A stretch of DNA of 64,000 nt from Halobacterium zhouii. GTDB lineage: Archaea; Halobacteriota; Halobacteria; Halobacteriales; Halobacteriaceae. The notes beneath the pieces are model-generated. The model was not told where the DNA came from and did not search any database. It was given only the letters and a program-made list of their open reading frames with translations. This document shows, piece after piece, positions 1-7,969 of the stretch (within the stretch, counting starts at the first letter, position 1; every line of letters begins with the position of its first letter). A program made the position numbers and the translations under genes. The stretch is taken from the NCBI RefSeq assembly GCF_021249405.1, contig NZ_CP089593.1, forward strand, positions 744,001-808,000. The letters are read 5' to 3'.

Positions 1-165
1 CAATACTGTTGTCGCACAATTCGAGAACGGCCCGATCCGGATCCAGTGTTGAGAGACTCAGTAGTGCCGTTTTTTCCGGCGCGCCCGGAATTTCACCAAC
101 CTTTGAACGCAAACCCGCTAGAGGTCCAGAAGCGTCCCCGTCGTTCGTCGTGGGGTCAGTCATGC

Positions 166-267
166 TGTATTATACACTCCCTTTTGGTCTCCGCCAGTAT
201 AAACCCTCCCAGAAGTGTACCGTACAAATCCAATCAGAGTGTTGGAGCTAGGTTTCTGTACTATACA
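166..267. promoter_or_regulatory. Three TGTA-N3-TACA palindromes, candidate operator array
   Basis: Three 11-bp palindromes of the form TGTA-NNN-TACA occur at 166-176 (TGTATTATACA), 216-226 (TGTACCGTACA) and 257-267 (TGTACTATACA). The third extends to a 13-bp palindrome, CTGTACTATACAG. A weaker half-matching site starts near 308. They lie 97-197 bp upstream of the DGQHR gene. Repeated identical half-sites with a fixed spacer are what a dimeric regulator would bind; that role is inferred. They could instead control a leftward gene outside the window. The rest of 1-362 holds no gene I can support. Confidence 0.55.
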
Positions 268-325
268 GACGGAACCCCATTCATCTAAGCGCATTTCGGC
301 GTGTTTCTGTATGCTAAGCGAGAAA

Positions 326-334
326 GACTTATGT
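326..334 (+). promoter_or_regulatory. Probable TATA box of the DGQHR gene
   Basis: The stretch GACTTATGT, centred about 33 bases before the ATG at 363, fits a haloarchaeal TATA element with a very short 5' leader. This is spacing and composition evidence only. Confidence 0.35.
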
Positions 335-362
335 CTGTGGGTCTCGACAGTGCAGTTGCAAC

Positions 363-1760
363 ATGGCGAAAACAAAACTACAAGCGCTCAAGATACAGCA
401 GAAGCCAGACGCACCCACAATGTACTCCACGGTGATTGACGCCGCGGAGACCCTCGAGTGGGCCGATGTCCCCCGGAAAAAGGACGACTTCATGGCGGGC
501 TACCAGCGCGACCTCAACGAGCGCTACGACGACATCAAGGAATACCTCACTACGGACGACCAGAACATCATCCCCGGGGCTGTGCTCATCGGTGTCGACG
601 AAGACGCGGTTAAGATCGATGAGGACGACGGTATCACGACGCTCACCATCGACCACGACCAGCACAACCCGGACGGATTAATCCAGGCGCAGTACGAGGA
701 ATTTTACGAGCGCCTCAGTGACGAGGAGCAGAAGTTCGTCGACGGGGAAATCAGCAACGATCCCGCCGAACATGAGAACGGGAGTATCCCTGCTTCACAC
801 CTCGCCGAGCTCACGAAGGAGCTCAAACAGGCCGCAGAGGACTGGGACAGCCTCAGCGACGACCGGCAGAAGGCCGTCTCCGATTATGTCAAGGGCCTCT
901 CCGTTCCGGGCAACATCATCGACGGGCAGCACCGTCTCTGGGGTGCGAAGGAGGTCACGGAGTTCGACGTCGACTTTCCCGCCGTCATCATCCCCGGCCT
1001 AACGGACCCCGAGGAAGTCTTCCAGTTTTACGTCCTCAACAGCACTGCGTCGCCACTCAGCCGCGACCAACTGCACGCAGTCATCAGCACGTCGCTGTCG
1101 AACGGCGAACTGGAGGTCCTATTCGAGCGCTTCAAGCAGACCGGCATCCACGCTCGTGAGGCTAAGCTCTCGTACCGACTCCACCGTCGCGACGATTCCC
1201 CCTTCCAGCGCATGGTGGACTTCGGCCTGCCTAACAGCCAGGGAATCATCAAAGAGAGCATCGCCTTCAACCTCGTGAAGTCGTTCGTCAAGCCCAACGC
1301 CTCGTACAAGCGACTGTACGGCGGGGTCAACGACTGGGAGCAGGACCCGGACTACGACTACCGGTTGAAGGTGTTCCTCACGTTCTGGAACGCCGTCACT
1401 GACGAATACTCGGACGCATGGGAGACGGCCCGCGAGCCCGACGCCACCGACGTCGAACGACAAATCACCCAAAAGATCGCGCTCGACACTCTCCAGGAGT
1501 TCCTGCTCGACCGTCTCAAACTCCTCAGCACGCCGGTGATGGGCGGTCGTAGCGCCGACACTATGTTCGGGGATCTCGACGCGATCGATGAGGGGGTCCG
1601 CATGGTTCTAGCAGACCTGCCCGAGGAGTTCTTCACTCGCGAGTGGACCGAATCGAGTCTCAACACACACCAGGGCCGAGAGTTCTTCCGCGAGCAGATG
1701 GAAAAGGCCTCCAACGACCGGCAGATCGGCTCGATGAAGCTGTTCAAGAAAACGAAGTAA
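363..1760 (+). CDS. DGQHR-domain (DndB-like) protein
   Basis: A 465-residue acidic protein with the diagnostic DGQHR motif at residues 187-191 (NIIDGQHRLWGA), followed by a conserved region that includes VLNSTASPLSRDQ. DGQHR proteins include DndB, a regulator in DNA phosphorothioation systems, and relatives found in other DNA-modification and defence loci. No dndA, C, D or E gene is visible here, so this is either an orphan or part of a different system. It is followed after 7 bases by an HNH nuclease gene and then by a Cdc6-like ATPase, all on the same strand, which suggests joint function. Three TGTA-N3-TACA palindromes precede it. The domain call is firm and the cellular role is unknown. 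Confidence 0.8.
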   Translation: MAKTKLQALKIQQKPDAPTMYSTVIDAAETLEWADVPRKKDDFMAGYQRDLNERYDDIKEYLTTDDQNIIPGAVLIGVDEDAVKIDEDDGITTLTIDHDQHNPDGLIQAQYEEFYERLSDEEQKFVDGEISNDPAEHENGSIPASHLAELTKELKQAAEDWDSLSDDRQKAVSDYVKGLSVPGNIIDGQHRLWGAKEVTEFDVDFPAVIIPGLTDPEEVFQFYVLNSTASPLSRDQLHAVISTSLSNGELEVLFERFKQTGIHAREAKLSYRLHRRDDSPFQRMVDFGLPNSQGIIKESIAFNLVKSFVKPNASYKRLYGGVNDWEQDPDYDYRLKVFLTFWNAVTDEYSDAWETAREPDATDVERQITQKIALDTLQEFLLDRLKLLSTPVMGGRSADTMFGDLDAIDEGVRMVLADLPEEFFTREWTESSLNTHQGREFFREQMEKASNDRQIGSMKLFKKTK

Positions 1761-1767
1761 CAGCCTC

Positions 1768-2625
1768 ATGAGCCTCGAGTCTCTTGAATTAGCCTGCTAC
1801 CGTCTCTTTCTCGACCCCAGGAGCGACGCGGCGACCACTGAAGACGCTCACATGCCGCAGGCGCAGGCACACGTAGAGCAAGCGGTGGACGCAAACGCGG
1901 AACTGACTGAGCGGTATCGGACGGAACTACAACTCCGACTGACACTCCACCTTTCGCCGCCGTCGGCCATCGAGTACGACCCAATGGGGCGGCGCTCCCG
2001 TGCGAGCCTCATCGAAGAGTACATGACCGACACGTTAGAATTCGACGCAGACCACCCCGACGTGCACTCGATCGCCCAGCGTGTCGCGACGCTGCTCGAC
2101 CAGTGGGAGAGCGGTAGTTCCGGCGGAACGGACTGGCAGAAAGACGAGTTGCTTCGCGAACAGGAGTGTCGGTGCGCACACTGTCATGCACCGCTGGATG
2201 ACGTGCCAGTGACCCTGACCAACAACGACCCGTACAAGCCGTACGGGAGCGGAATCGGTCACCGCACCGAGGTTGACCACATCAAGGCCGCCTCGATGTT
2301 CGGCAACGACGACCTCGAGAACCTCCAAGCGACGTGCCAACTTTGTAATCGCGCGAAAAACAACGACCTCACAATCCCCTCCGAGACGGAATTCGAGCAT
2401 GCTGCAAGCGCGATTAACGACGTGCCGGCGTTCTACCGCGCACGGGTAGTGTATCACGTCATTAATCAGGGCAATCGCAAATGTGCACGCTGCGGTGAGC
2501 GCGGGCATGAACTCACCATTCGGCCGATACACGCAAATGGCCCCTACGTCCGGTCGAACTTGGAACCGGTCTGTGTCTCGTGTCTCGGTTGGCTCAACGC
2601 CACCGAGGAATCGGATGGTGACTGA
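1768..2625 (+). CDS. HNH endonuclease with two zinc-binding cysteine clusters
   Basis: A 285-residue protein. The HNH core is visible: C136-x2-C139, then E-V-D170-H171 as the metal-binding segment, N185, and C190-x2-C193-N. A second cysteine cluster (C239-x2-C242 and C269-x2-C272, with H255 between) suggests a C-terminal zinc ribbon for nucleic-acid binding. The first 120 residues are helical and unrecognised. The gene starts 7 bases after the DGQHR gene and is probably co-transcribed with it. HNH nucleases of this layout act in restriction, homing or anti-phage defence; the operon context favours defence or DNA processing. No transmembrane segment or signal peptide is visible. Confidence 0.8.
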   Translation: MSLESLELACYRLFLDPRSDAATTEDAHMPQAQAHVEQAVDANAELTERYRTELQLRLTLHLSPPSAIEYDPMGRRSRASLIEEYMTDTLEFDADHPDVHSIAQRVATLLDQWESGSSGGTDWQKDELLREQECRCAHCHAPLDDVPVTLTNNDPYKPYGSGIGHRTEVDHIKAASMFGNDDLENLQATCQLCNRAKNNDLTIPSETEFEHAASAINDVPAFYRARVVYHVINQGNRKCARCGERGHELTIRPIHANGPYVRSNLEPVCVSCLGWLNATEESDGD

Positions 2626-2654
2626 CATCCTGCTTCAGATACACCGTATCACGT

Positions 2655-2662
2655 CCTTTATC
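2655..2662 (+). promoter_or_regulatory. TATA-like element before the Cdc6-like gene
   Basis: CCTTTATC lies about 24 bases before the ATG at 2682. That is the spacing expected for a leaderless haloarchaeal transcript, and it supports the ATG at 2682 over the upstream GTG at 2667. Confidence 0.35.
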
Positions 2663-2681
2663 CGGGGTGTCCATCGACCAG

Positions 2682-3689
2682 ATGAGCGCGATGATTCAGG
2701 ATGCACGTGCCCTCCGGCAGATGTTCGTGCCAGCGGAACTGCGGCACCGCGAGGGCGATGTCGACGCTGTATCGAGTCACCTCCGCCCAATTGAGAACGG
2801 TCTCGCCGGCGACGACGTCCTCCTCACCGGCCCCTCGGGGACGGGGAAGAGCACGCTCGCACGGTTCGTCACGCAGGAACTAGAACAGGCGACCCTCGAT
2901 GTCCGGACGGGGTGTGTGACGTGTACGAGTGATTCGAGCAAGACCGAAGCCCTCTACGCGCTCGTGCGCGACCTCGGTATTGGGAAACCAATTCCGCGGA
3001 CGTCCGCGTCGACGAGTCTGCTACTCGACCGGATTCGAGAGGCCGACGACCAACTCGTGCTCGTCGTCGACGAGGTCGACCAACTCGCCGATCGAAGTAT
3101 TCTCGCGACGCTTTACGAGATTCCTCACGTCACGATGCTCATGGTGTGCATCGACGGCGACGTGCTACTCGCAGACGCCGAGCCACGTGTCCAGTCTCGA
3201 CTTTGGACTGCCGCGAGCGTCACCCTTGAGCCGTACTCCCGCGGGCAACTCGCGGACATCGTGATGGCTCGCGCAAACGCTGGATTGCACGCCGGGACGT
3301 TCTCCCAGGCGAGCGCCGACAAAATCGGTGACCTCGCCGCTGGCGACGCTCACTACGCGATCGCGTTGCTCCGCCGTGCAGCCCGGGAGGCCACGACCGA
3401 AGGTGTCGACCGCATCACGCCGTCGCTCATCGAGGAAGTCACCGGAGACGCGTACCGCGAGCGTCGGGAGCAGAAGGTCAACGGACTCTCTACGCACCAC
3501 CGCCTGCTCTACGACATCATCGAGGAACACGGCGAGATCAGCGCAGGGGACCTCCATGCGACCTACGAGGAACGCGCACAGGACCCTCGAGCCCGGAGTT
3601 CGCGGCGCCGGTATCTGCACGTCCTGGAAAACTACGACCTCGTCGAAAAAGAGGGTGCGACCCGCGACGCCGTCTATCGACAGAAGTAG
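2682..3689 (+). CDS. Cdc6/Orc1-like AAA ATPase
   Basis: A 335-residue protein with Walker A GPSGTGKST, Walker B LVLVVDEVDQL, an AAA lid and a C-terminal winged-helix region (roughly the last 80 residues) containing the Cdc6-type stretch LLYDIIEEHGEISAGDL. Archaeal Orc1/Cdc6 proteins bind replication origins, but many short divergent copies sit on plasmids, proviruses and defence islands. This one has no recognisable origin repeats beside it. A GTG at 2667 would add five residues; the TATA-like element at 2655-2662 favours the ATG at 2682. It lies just after the DGQHR and HNH genes, so it may be the ATPase of that cassette rather than a replication initiator. Confidence 0.75.
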   Translation: MSAMIQDARALRQMFVPAELRHREGDVDAVSSHLRPIENGLAGDDVLLTGPSGTGKSTLARFVTQELEQATLDVRTGCVTCTSDSSKTEALYALVRDLGIGKPIPRTSASTSLLLDRIREADDQLVLVVDEVDQLADRSILATLYEIPHVTMLMVCIDGDVLLADAEPRVQSRLWTAASVTLEPYSRGQLADIVMARANAGLHAGTFSQASADKIGDLAAGDAHYAIALLRRAAREATTEGVDRITPSLIEEVTGDAYRERREQKVNGLSTHHRLLYDIIEEHGEISAGDLHATYEERAQDPRARSSRRRYLHVLENYDLVEKEGATRDAVYRQK

Positions 3690-3911
3690 CTAAACGATTG
3701 CTCGCTCTTTCGTCCATGATTCACGAACCGTCGTTCGTCACGTTACACGTCAGGTTTCCGGCGCGCTACTGAATCTGCGCGCAATTCGTCCGCACGCACC
3801 GGCTAGCCAAGTGGCGGCGACACCGCGTTTCGAGTGGATGTCTCAGACAACGCACCGACGTGCGACGCTGGCGTCGACGACTAGTGGCGAAGGGGCGGGG
3901 AGGGGAGCGTA

Positions 3912-4681
3912 ATGCCGGCCGTCTTCCCATTCCCAGGTGGGAAAGCTCGGCTCTCCTCGTGGGTGATCAACCATCTGCCCGAGCACGAGTGTTACGTAGA
4001 ACTGTTCGGCGGCGCCGCGAGCGTCCTCGTGAACAAGGAACCTGCGAGTTCGGAGATCTACAACGACAAGGACGGCGACCTCATCCACTTCTTTCGCGTG
4101 CTCCGCGACGACCCCGAAGGCCTCGTCGACTGGATCGACGCCGTGCCCTACGCCCGCGAGCTCCACGAGCGCTGGGTCGAACAGTTTTACCAGGGCTACC
4201 GGCCGAAAGACGACTACGCATGCGCTGGCCGGTTCTTCTACTTACGGTATAGCCAGTGGGGCGCGAAGTACCAGGGACCATCCGGGTTCGGGACTGGAAA
4301 GACGCGGAACCAGGCCGTGACGTTCGCGAACAAGATCGAGAAACTCGGGGATTCGCCGACCGCTTCGAGGGGGTGATTGTCGAGAATCTCGACTGGCAGG
4401 ACGCCGTCGAGACGTACGACAGCCCGGATACGGTGTTCTACGCCGACCCGCCCTATCTCGACCTCGAGGAGTACTATCCCGAGAGTGACGTCGTTCACGA
4501 CGATCTCTTGGAGACGCTTCTCGAGGTCGAAGGTGACGCCGTGATATCATACGCGGACGTTCCAGATGGGGCAGAGGACTATTGGATCGTCGGGAAGGAC
4601 TCGAACTTCGTGATGAACGCCGGACAGAGCGGGGAAGCAAAGGACTGCCGAGAACACTTACTCATGAATTTTAAACCATAG
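3912..4681 (+). pseudogene. Dam-type DNA adenine N6-methyltransferase, frameshifted
   Basis: The first part (3912-4376) has the N-terminal motif FPFPGGK and the SAM-binding stretch ELFGGAAS. The catalytic ADPPY motif lies in another frame, continuing to 4681. The two halves join if one G is restored to the run GGGG at 4347-4350: the frame then reads on through GGFADRFEGVIVENLDW. As written, translation stops at 4376, before the catalytic motif, so no active enzyme is made. Together the halves are about 256 residues, normal for the D12-class methylase family. It may be a real inactivating mutation, a phase-variable run or a sequencing error. The 222 bases before it hold no gene I can support. 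Confidence 0.75.
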
Positions 4682-4709
4682 CGGCCTGGAAGTGATTCGA
4701 CGCCGAGAA

Positions 4710-5918
4710 TCAGTCCGCCACGTCAAACGTCGCCTGTTGAGCGAAGCCCTCCAAGTCAGGGCGTTTTTGTTCGAACTCGTCCGGTGAAAGAGAGCCACAT
4801 CGGAGTGTGTAAATCCGTTCCTGATCGGCTTCGGAGAATCCACAGTTGTAGACTGCTTCCTTGAGGTAGTAGCCGAGAGCCTCACCGAGGTAAGGGGGGA
4901 CGGCATTCCCAATCTGTTTCCGACGCGAGACAAGGCCTCCCTCGAACTGATACGAATCCGGGAACGTCTGGAGTCGCGCACCTTCACGAGGAGTGAGTCC
5001 TCGGTCCTGGAAGGGGTGAATACAGCGTGCACTCGACGGCTTAGACATGTTCGAGGTAATTGCGACTGCGGGAGCGTCTGACTGCAGGCGGGAGTACGAA
5101 TTGTGGTATCCAGAGGAGGGCTGCAACTCGTCGGGAATGGCCGTTCGGTTCCCACCGTCCGGGATGTGAGAGATCATCTCGACCATGTCGGCCGTGTGAT
5201 TGGCCGCTTGGTGCGACGTGAGGTCGTCATTGTCCCCCCGAAGATCTTGTTGAAGAATCGTCTTAGGGGGTTCGGCGTACTGCTCGACCTGCTCACCTGC
5301 AGAGACCTCTGGAAGGTCACCAATTGCGTCGATCACGCCGGGCGTCTCGACCGGTTCTAATTCGAATCCATCTAGCGGGTACTCTGGACGGCCGTTCTTG
5401 AACGCGAGCACGACGAGGCGACGCCGGTGTTGGGGGACTCCGAAATCTGAGGAGGTCACGACGCGATACGTGACACTGTACCCCATCTTGTCGAAAGACT
5501 TCTCGACGGCGTCGAGGAACTTCCCGTCGGCAGTGTTCTGCATGCCACGGACGTTCTCGAAGAGCGCGGCCTCCGGGCGAAGTTCGTCCACCCACTCGAT
5601 GAAGTACGTGAAGAGGTGGTTGCGATCGTCAGAGCCGTCCGGACTCACGACCTCCGAAAATCCCTGGCATGGAGGCCCACCTGCGACGAGGTCGACCGTG
5701 TCGCTACCGACGAGGTCCGAGATCTCCCCTCGTTCGATGTCTCGAATGTCTTCAGAGAGGTCGTTCGGGTCCCATCCGTCTCTGTTGTTCGCGAAGGAGG
5801 TACGGGCGTCAGCGTCGACTTCGACGGCGTGGGTGAGGGTGAAACCGGCTTTTTCGAGGCCAGTTGAAAGACCGCCGGCACCGGCGAAGAGATCGACGTA
5901 CGTCAGCTCCTCACTCAT
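4710..5918 (-). CDS. DNA (cytosine-5-)-methyltransferase of a restriction-modification module
   Basis: A 402-residue enzyme with the classical C5-methylase motifs in order: motif I DLFAGAGGLS, motif IV GGPPCQGFS with the catalytic cysteine at residue 84, motif VI ENVRG, motif VIII PQHRRRLVV and motif X GNAVPP. It transfers a methyl group from SAM to C5 of cytosine in a specific DNA site. It is divergent from the neighbouring restriction-nuclease gene, with about 235 bases between them. The next gene after that encodes a T/G mismatch glycosylase, which fits repair of deaminated 5-methylcytosine. The target sequence cannot be read from the protein. Confidence 0.92.
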   Translation of the reverse strand: MSEELTYVDLFAGAGGLSTGLEKAGFTLTHAVEVDADARTSFANNRDGWDPNDLSEDIRDIERGEISDLVGSDTVDLVAGGPPCQGFSEVVSPDGSDDRNHLFTYFIEWVDELRPEAALFENVRGMQNTADGKFLDAVEKSFDKMGYSVTYRVVTSSDFGVPQHRRRLVVLAFKNGRPEYPLDGFELEPVETPGVIDAIGDLPEVSAGEQVEQYAEPPKTILQQDLRGDNDDLTSHQAANHTADMVEMISHIPDGGNRTAIPDELQPSSGYHNSYSRLQSDAPAVAITSNMSKPSSARCIHPFQDRGLTPREGARLQTFPDSYQFEGGLVSRRKQIGNAVPPYLGEALGYYLKEAVYNCGFSEADQERIYTLRCGSLSPDEFEQKRPDLEGFAQQATFDVAD

Positions 5919-6041
5919 TGCACTGCATTACAATCTGGCTCGTACTTAATCATTCGTCTCCCACGAAGACCGCCAGATTGGTAACCTAGTGGTGGTTTTT
6001 GCTTGTTACTCAGACGTTACCAACTTGCTACCTCAGAACTG

Positions 6042-6152
6042 ATGACATTGACAACGGATCAGATCGACGGCGAGGATTTGCGTACGAAGTGCTCCCATCC
6101 GGTTGGGTTCGAATCGCAGACGCTGACACCAACCTCACGGAGGAGTCGCTAA
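6042..6152 (+). CDS. Possible small ORF leading into the restriction-nuclease gene
   Basis: A 36-codon ORF with an ATG at 6042 ends one base before the ATG of the nuclease gene, and a GGAGG sequence inside its 3' end could serve as the ribosome binding site for that gene. It might be a leader peptide coupling translation of the restriction enzyme, or chance. No family is recognised and no Cys or His cluster is present. Confidence 0.22.
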   Translation: MTLTTDQIDGEDLRTKCSHPVGFESQTLTPTSRRSR

Positions 6153-6153
6153 C

Positions 6154-7275
6154 ATGTCTGTGGACCGCTCAGAGTTGGAAGAGGAAGCCGTCGAACAGTT
6201 CATCTACAGCCATTTCCGTGACGAGTATCAGCATGACAAGTCGGCGGTTTCGGCAGCCGAGCAGGAGACCATCGACGAACTGGTTGAACTCGCGGAGAGC
6301 TACTTCGATGGGTCGAAAGGAACGCTTGGGCTAGCACTCGACTTCGTCATAGTTGGTGAGCAGATCTCCCAAACAGACGACGCAGTCAACGGTTACGACT
6401 CGTCCGTCAAAGTCGACGACGTGTTGGACCAGTACGATCAGGTTGCGAAGTCCACGCTCACGCTCGAACTCGACGGCGAGAGATATGGCATCCGTCCGGT
6501 CCATAACGAGGTCATCACCCTCTTTCGAGAGGAGTTGAATCGGACGAACTTCCCCAGTTCGCCCGGGCACCACACCGGTGAGTGGAAGCGCTACGACGAC
6601 ATGCTGGAGGTAGCCTTCCAGTTGTCCCGCCCTGGCCGCTACGAAGCAACTCAGCGACTCATCGACGTGGGGCTCGACCGCCTAGAACAGCAGAGTCTCC
6701 CCACGAGGGAACCGCCGTTCTCGAATCCGTTTCACGAGATTCTCCAGCATTACGAGCGGTCGCACCCCGACGAAAATGGGGGCGCCGCGTATCAGGCGTT
6801 CGCGTATGGGTACGTCAAAGCGAAGTGGACGCATCTTTCGCTCACGGCGAGTAAAGTCCGGACGGGTTCCTCTCGGCAGAACCGATATGGGGACATCGAC
6901 GGGTACGTCGGTCCTGACCTGATGCTATCCGTGGAAGTAAAAGACCGGGACATCACCCAGGGCAACGTCAAAGACGAGCTTGGCGTGATGATGCAGCTTG
7001 CGAATGACACGACTGCAATGGTCATCGCACTCTGCCGGTCGGTCTCTCCGGACGCTCAGGAATTGCTCGAGTCGGAGGGCGTCACCGTGATCACCGACGC
7101 TGACCTCGAGCAAGAGATAAAATCGTGGGACTACCACCAGCAGGATCGGGCGACGCAAGGAATGGTCCACTACTTCTATCACATCGAGGAAAACCCCCGT
7201 GCCGTCCAGCGACTCCTCCGATTCATCGAGGAAGTCGACCCGGAGAACACGGCGCTGGCGCACTTGAACGACTAG
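6154..7275 (+). CDS. Type II restriction endonuclease, PD-(D/E)XK fold
   Basis: A 373-residue protein divergent from a cytosine methylase gene. The segment GPDLMLSVEVKD gives the catalytic pattern D255...E261-V-K263 in the context of a predicted beta hairpin, as in PD-(D/E)XK nucleases. The surrounding order (GDID, then the EVK motif, then a helix and an ALCRS strand) resembles the SacI-type restriction enzyme family as I remember it, but that assignment is tentative. A purine-rich GGAGG site about 10 bases before the ATG supports this start. The gene overlaps the end of the convergent glycosylase gene by 4 bases, tying the three genes into one module. Confidence 0.7.
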   Translation: MSVDRSELEEEAVEQFIYSHFRDEYQHDKSAVSAAEQETIDELVELAESYFDGSKGTLGLALDFVIVGEQISQTDDAVNGYDSSVKVDDVLDQYDQVAKSTLTLELDGERYGIRPVHNEVITLFREELNRTNFPSSPGHHTGEWKRYDDMLEVAFQLSRPGRYEATQRLIDVGLDRLEQQSLPTREPPFSNPFHEILQHYERSHPDENGGAAYQAFAYGYVKAKWTHLSLTASKVRTGSSRQNRYGDIDGYVGPDLMLSVEVKDRDITQGNVKDELGVMMQLANDTTAMVIALCRSVSPDAQELLESEGVTVITDADLEQEIKSWDYHQQDRATQGMVHYFYHIEENPRAVQRLLRFIEEVDPENTALAHLND

Positions 7276-7940
7276 TTCTCAACGCGCTCGGTTTGGTAGT
7301 ACGAGCAAATGTTCGCCATCGGGCATTCCTCGCAGTTCGGGTTCGTAGACGTGCAGATGGCCGCGCCAAGATCGAGCAGCGCGAGGTTGAAGCGACGAAA
7401 TTCCTCGTCCGGGAGCATTCGTTCTGCGTAGTTCCAGGCCTCCTGGTCTTCACTATCCGTGAAGTCCCGGTCGAAGACGCGATTGTAGACGCGAGTAACG
7501 TTCGTGTCAACGATTGGGCGGCGTTCTCCAGCACCGAAGCAACGGACGGCGTTCGCGACGTAGTAATCCACCCAAGGAAGCTCTCGGATATCGTCGACGT
7601 CCTCCGGGATTGGTTTCCCCGACAGGCGTTCGCCAAGCTTGACCAGAGCATTTGCTCGGCGGTTATGGAGTCCCAGCGGTTCAATGAGAGCAGCCAACTC
7701 GTCTGCCTCTGCGTTCGCCAATGACTCGAAATCGGGGTATCGTCGAAGAAGTTCCTCATAGACCGGTTCCACCTTCGTCGCTAGCGTCGCGCTCAGGAGG
7801 ATCTCCGCGACCAACACTTCGTACGTAGTGGCCTTATCTCGCCAGGGAAAGTCTCGGAGGTTCCCCTCACTCCAATCCAGGAGTTGACGCTGGAATGTTT
7901 CCTTTCGACTAGAACCGCCCATCACGCTCGAATAACTCAC
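7272..7940 (-). CDS. MIG-type T/G mismatch DNA glycosylase
   Basis: A 222-residue helix-hairpin-helix GPD glycosylase with a 4Fe-4S loop C196-x6-C203-x2-C206-x5-C212. At the position where endonuclease III has its catalytic lysine (LPGVGRK) this protein reads LPWVDYY, placing Tyr127 there, and the catalytic aspartate is Asp145 (IVDTNV). The Tyr/Asp pair is the signature of Mig.MthI, the thymine-DNA glycosylase encoded beside a cytosine methylase system in Methanothermobacter. The likely role is removing T from the T:G mismatches left when 5-methylcytosine made by the adjacent methylase deaminates. MutY would have serine here. An ordinary endonuclease III is also present at 29,640-30,323, which gives a direct contrast. 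Confidence 0.82.
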   Translation of the reverse strand: MSYSSVMGGSSRKETFQRQLLDWSEGNLRDFPWRDKATTYEVLVAEILLSATLATKVEPVYEELLRRYPDFESLANAEADELAALIEPLGLHNRRANALVKLGERLSGKPIPEDVDDIRELPWVDYYVANAVRCFGAGERRPIVDTNVTRVYNRVFDRDFTDSEDQEAWNYAERMLPDEEFRRFNLALLDLGAAICTSTNPNCEECPMANICSYYQTERVEN

Positions 7941-7969
7941 TCAGCGCTTTGTATCTTCTCTCGTCTCAG

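Noticed and set aside
363..3689. A phosphorothioation (Dnd) or BREX/DISARM system
   Set aside because: DndA, C, D, E, BrxC, PglZ and DrmA-type genes are all absent; only a DGQHR domain recalls DndB.
3780..3830. GGCTAGCCAAGTGGC-like sequence reminiscent of a tRNA-Leu 5' part
   Set aside because: Only a short match; the rest of a tRNA is missing, so it is not supported even as a fragment.
6095..6130. GGTTGGGTTCGAATCGC resembling a tRNA T-arm
   Set aside because: The would-be stem TTGGG/CGCAG does not pair and no acceptor, D or anticodon arm surrounds it.
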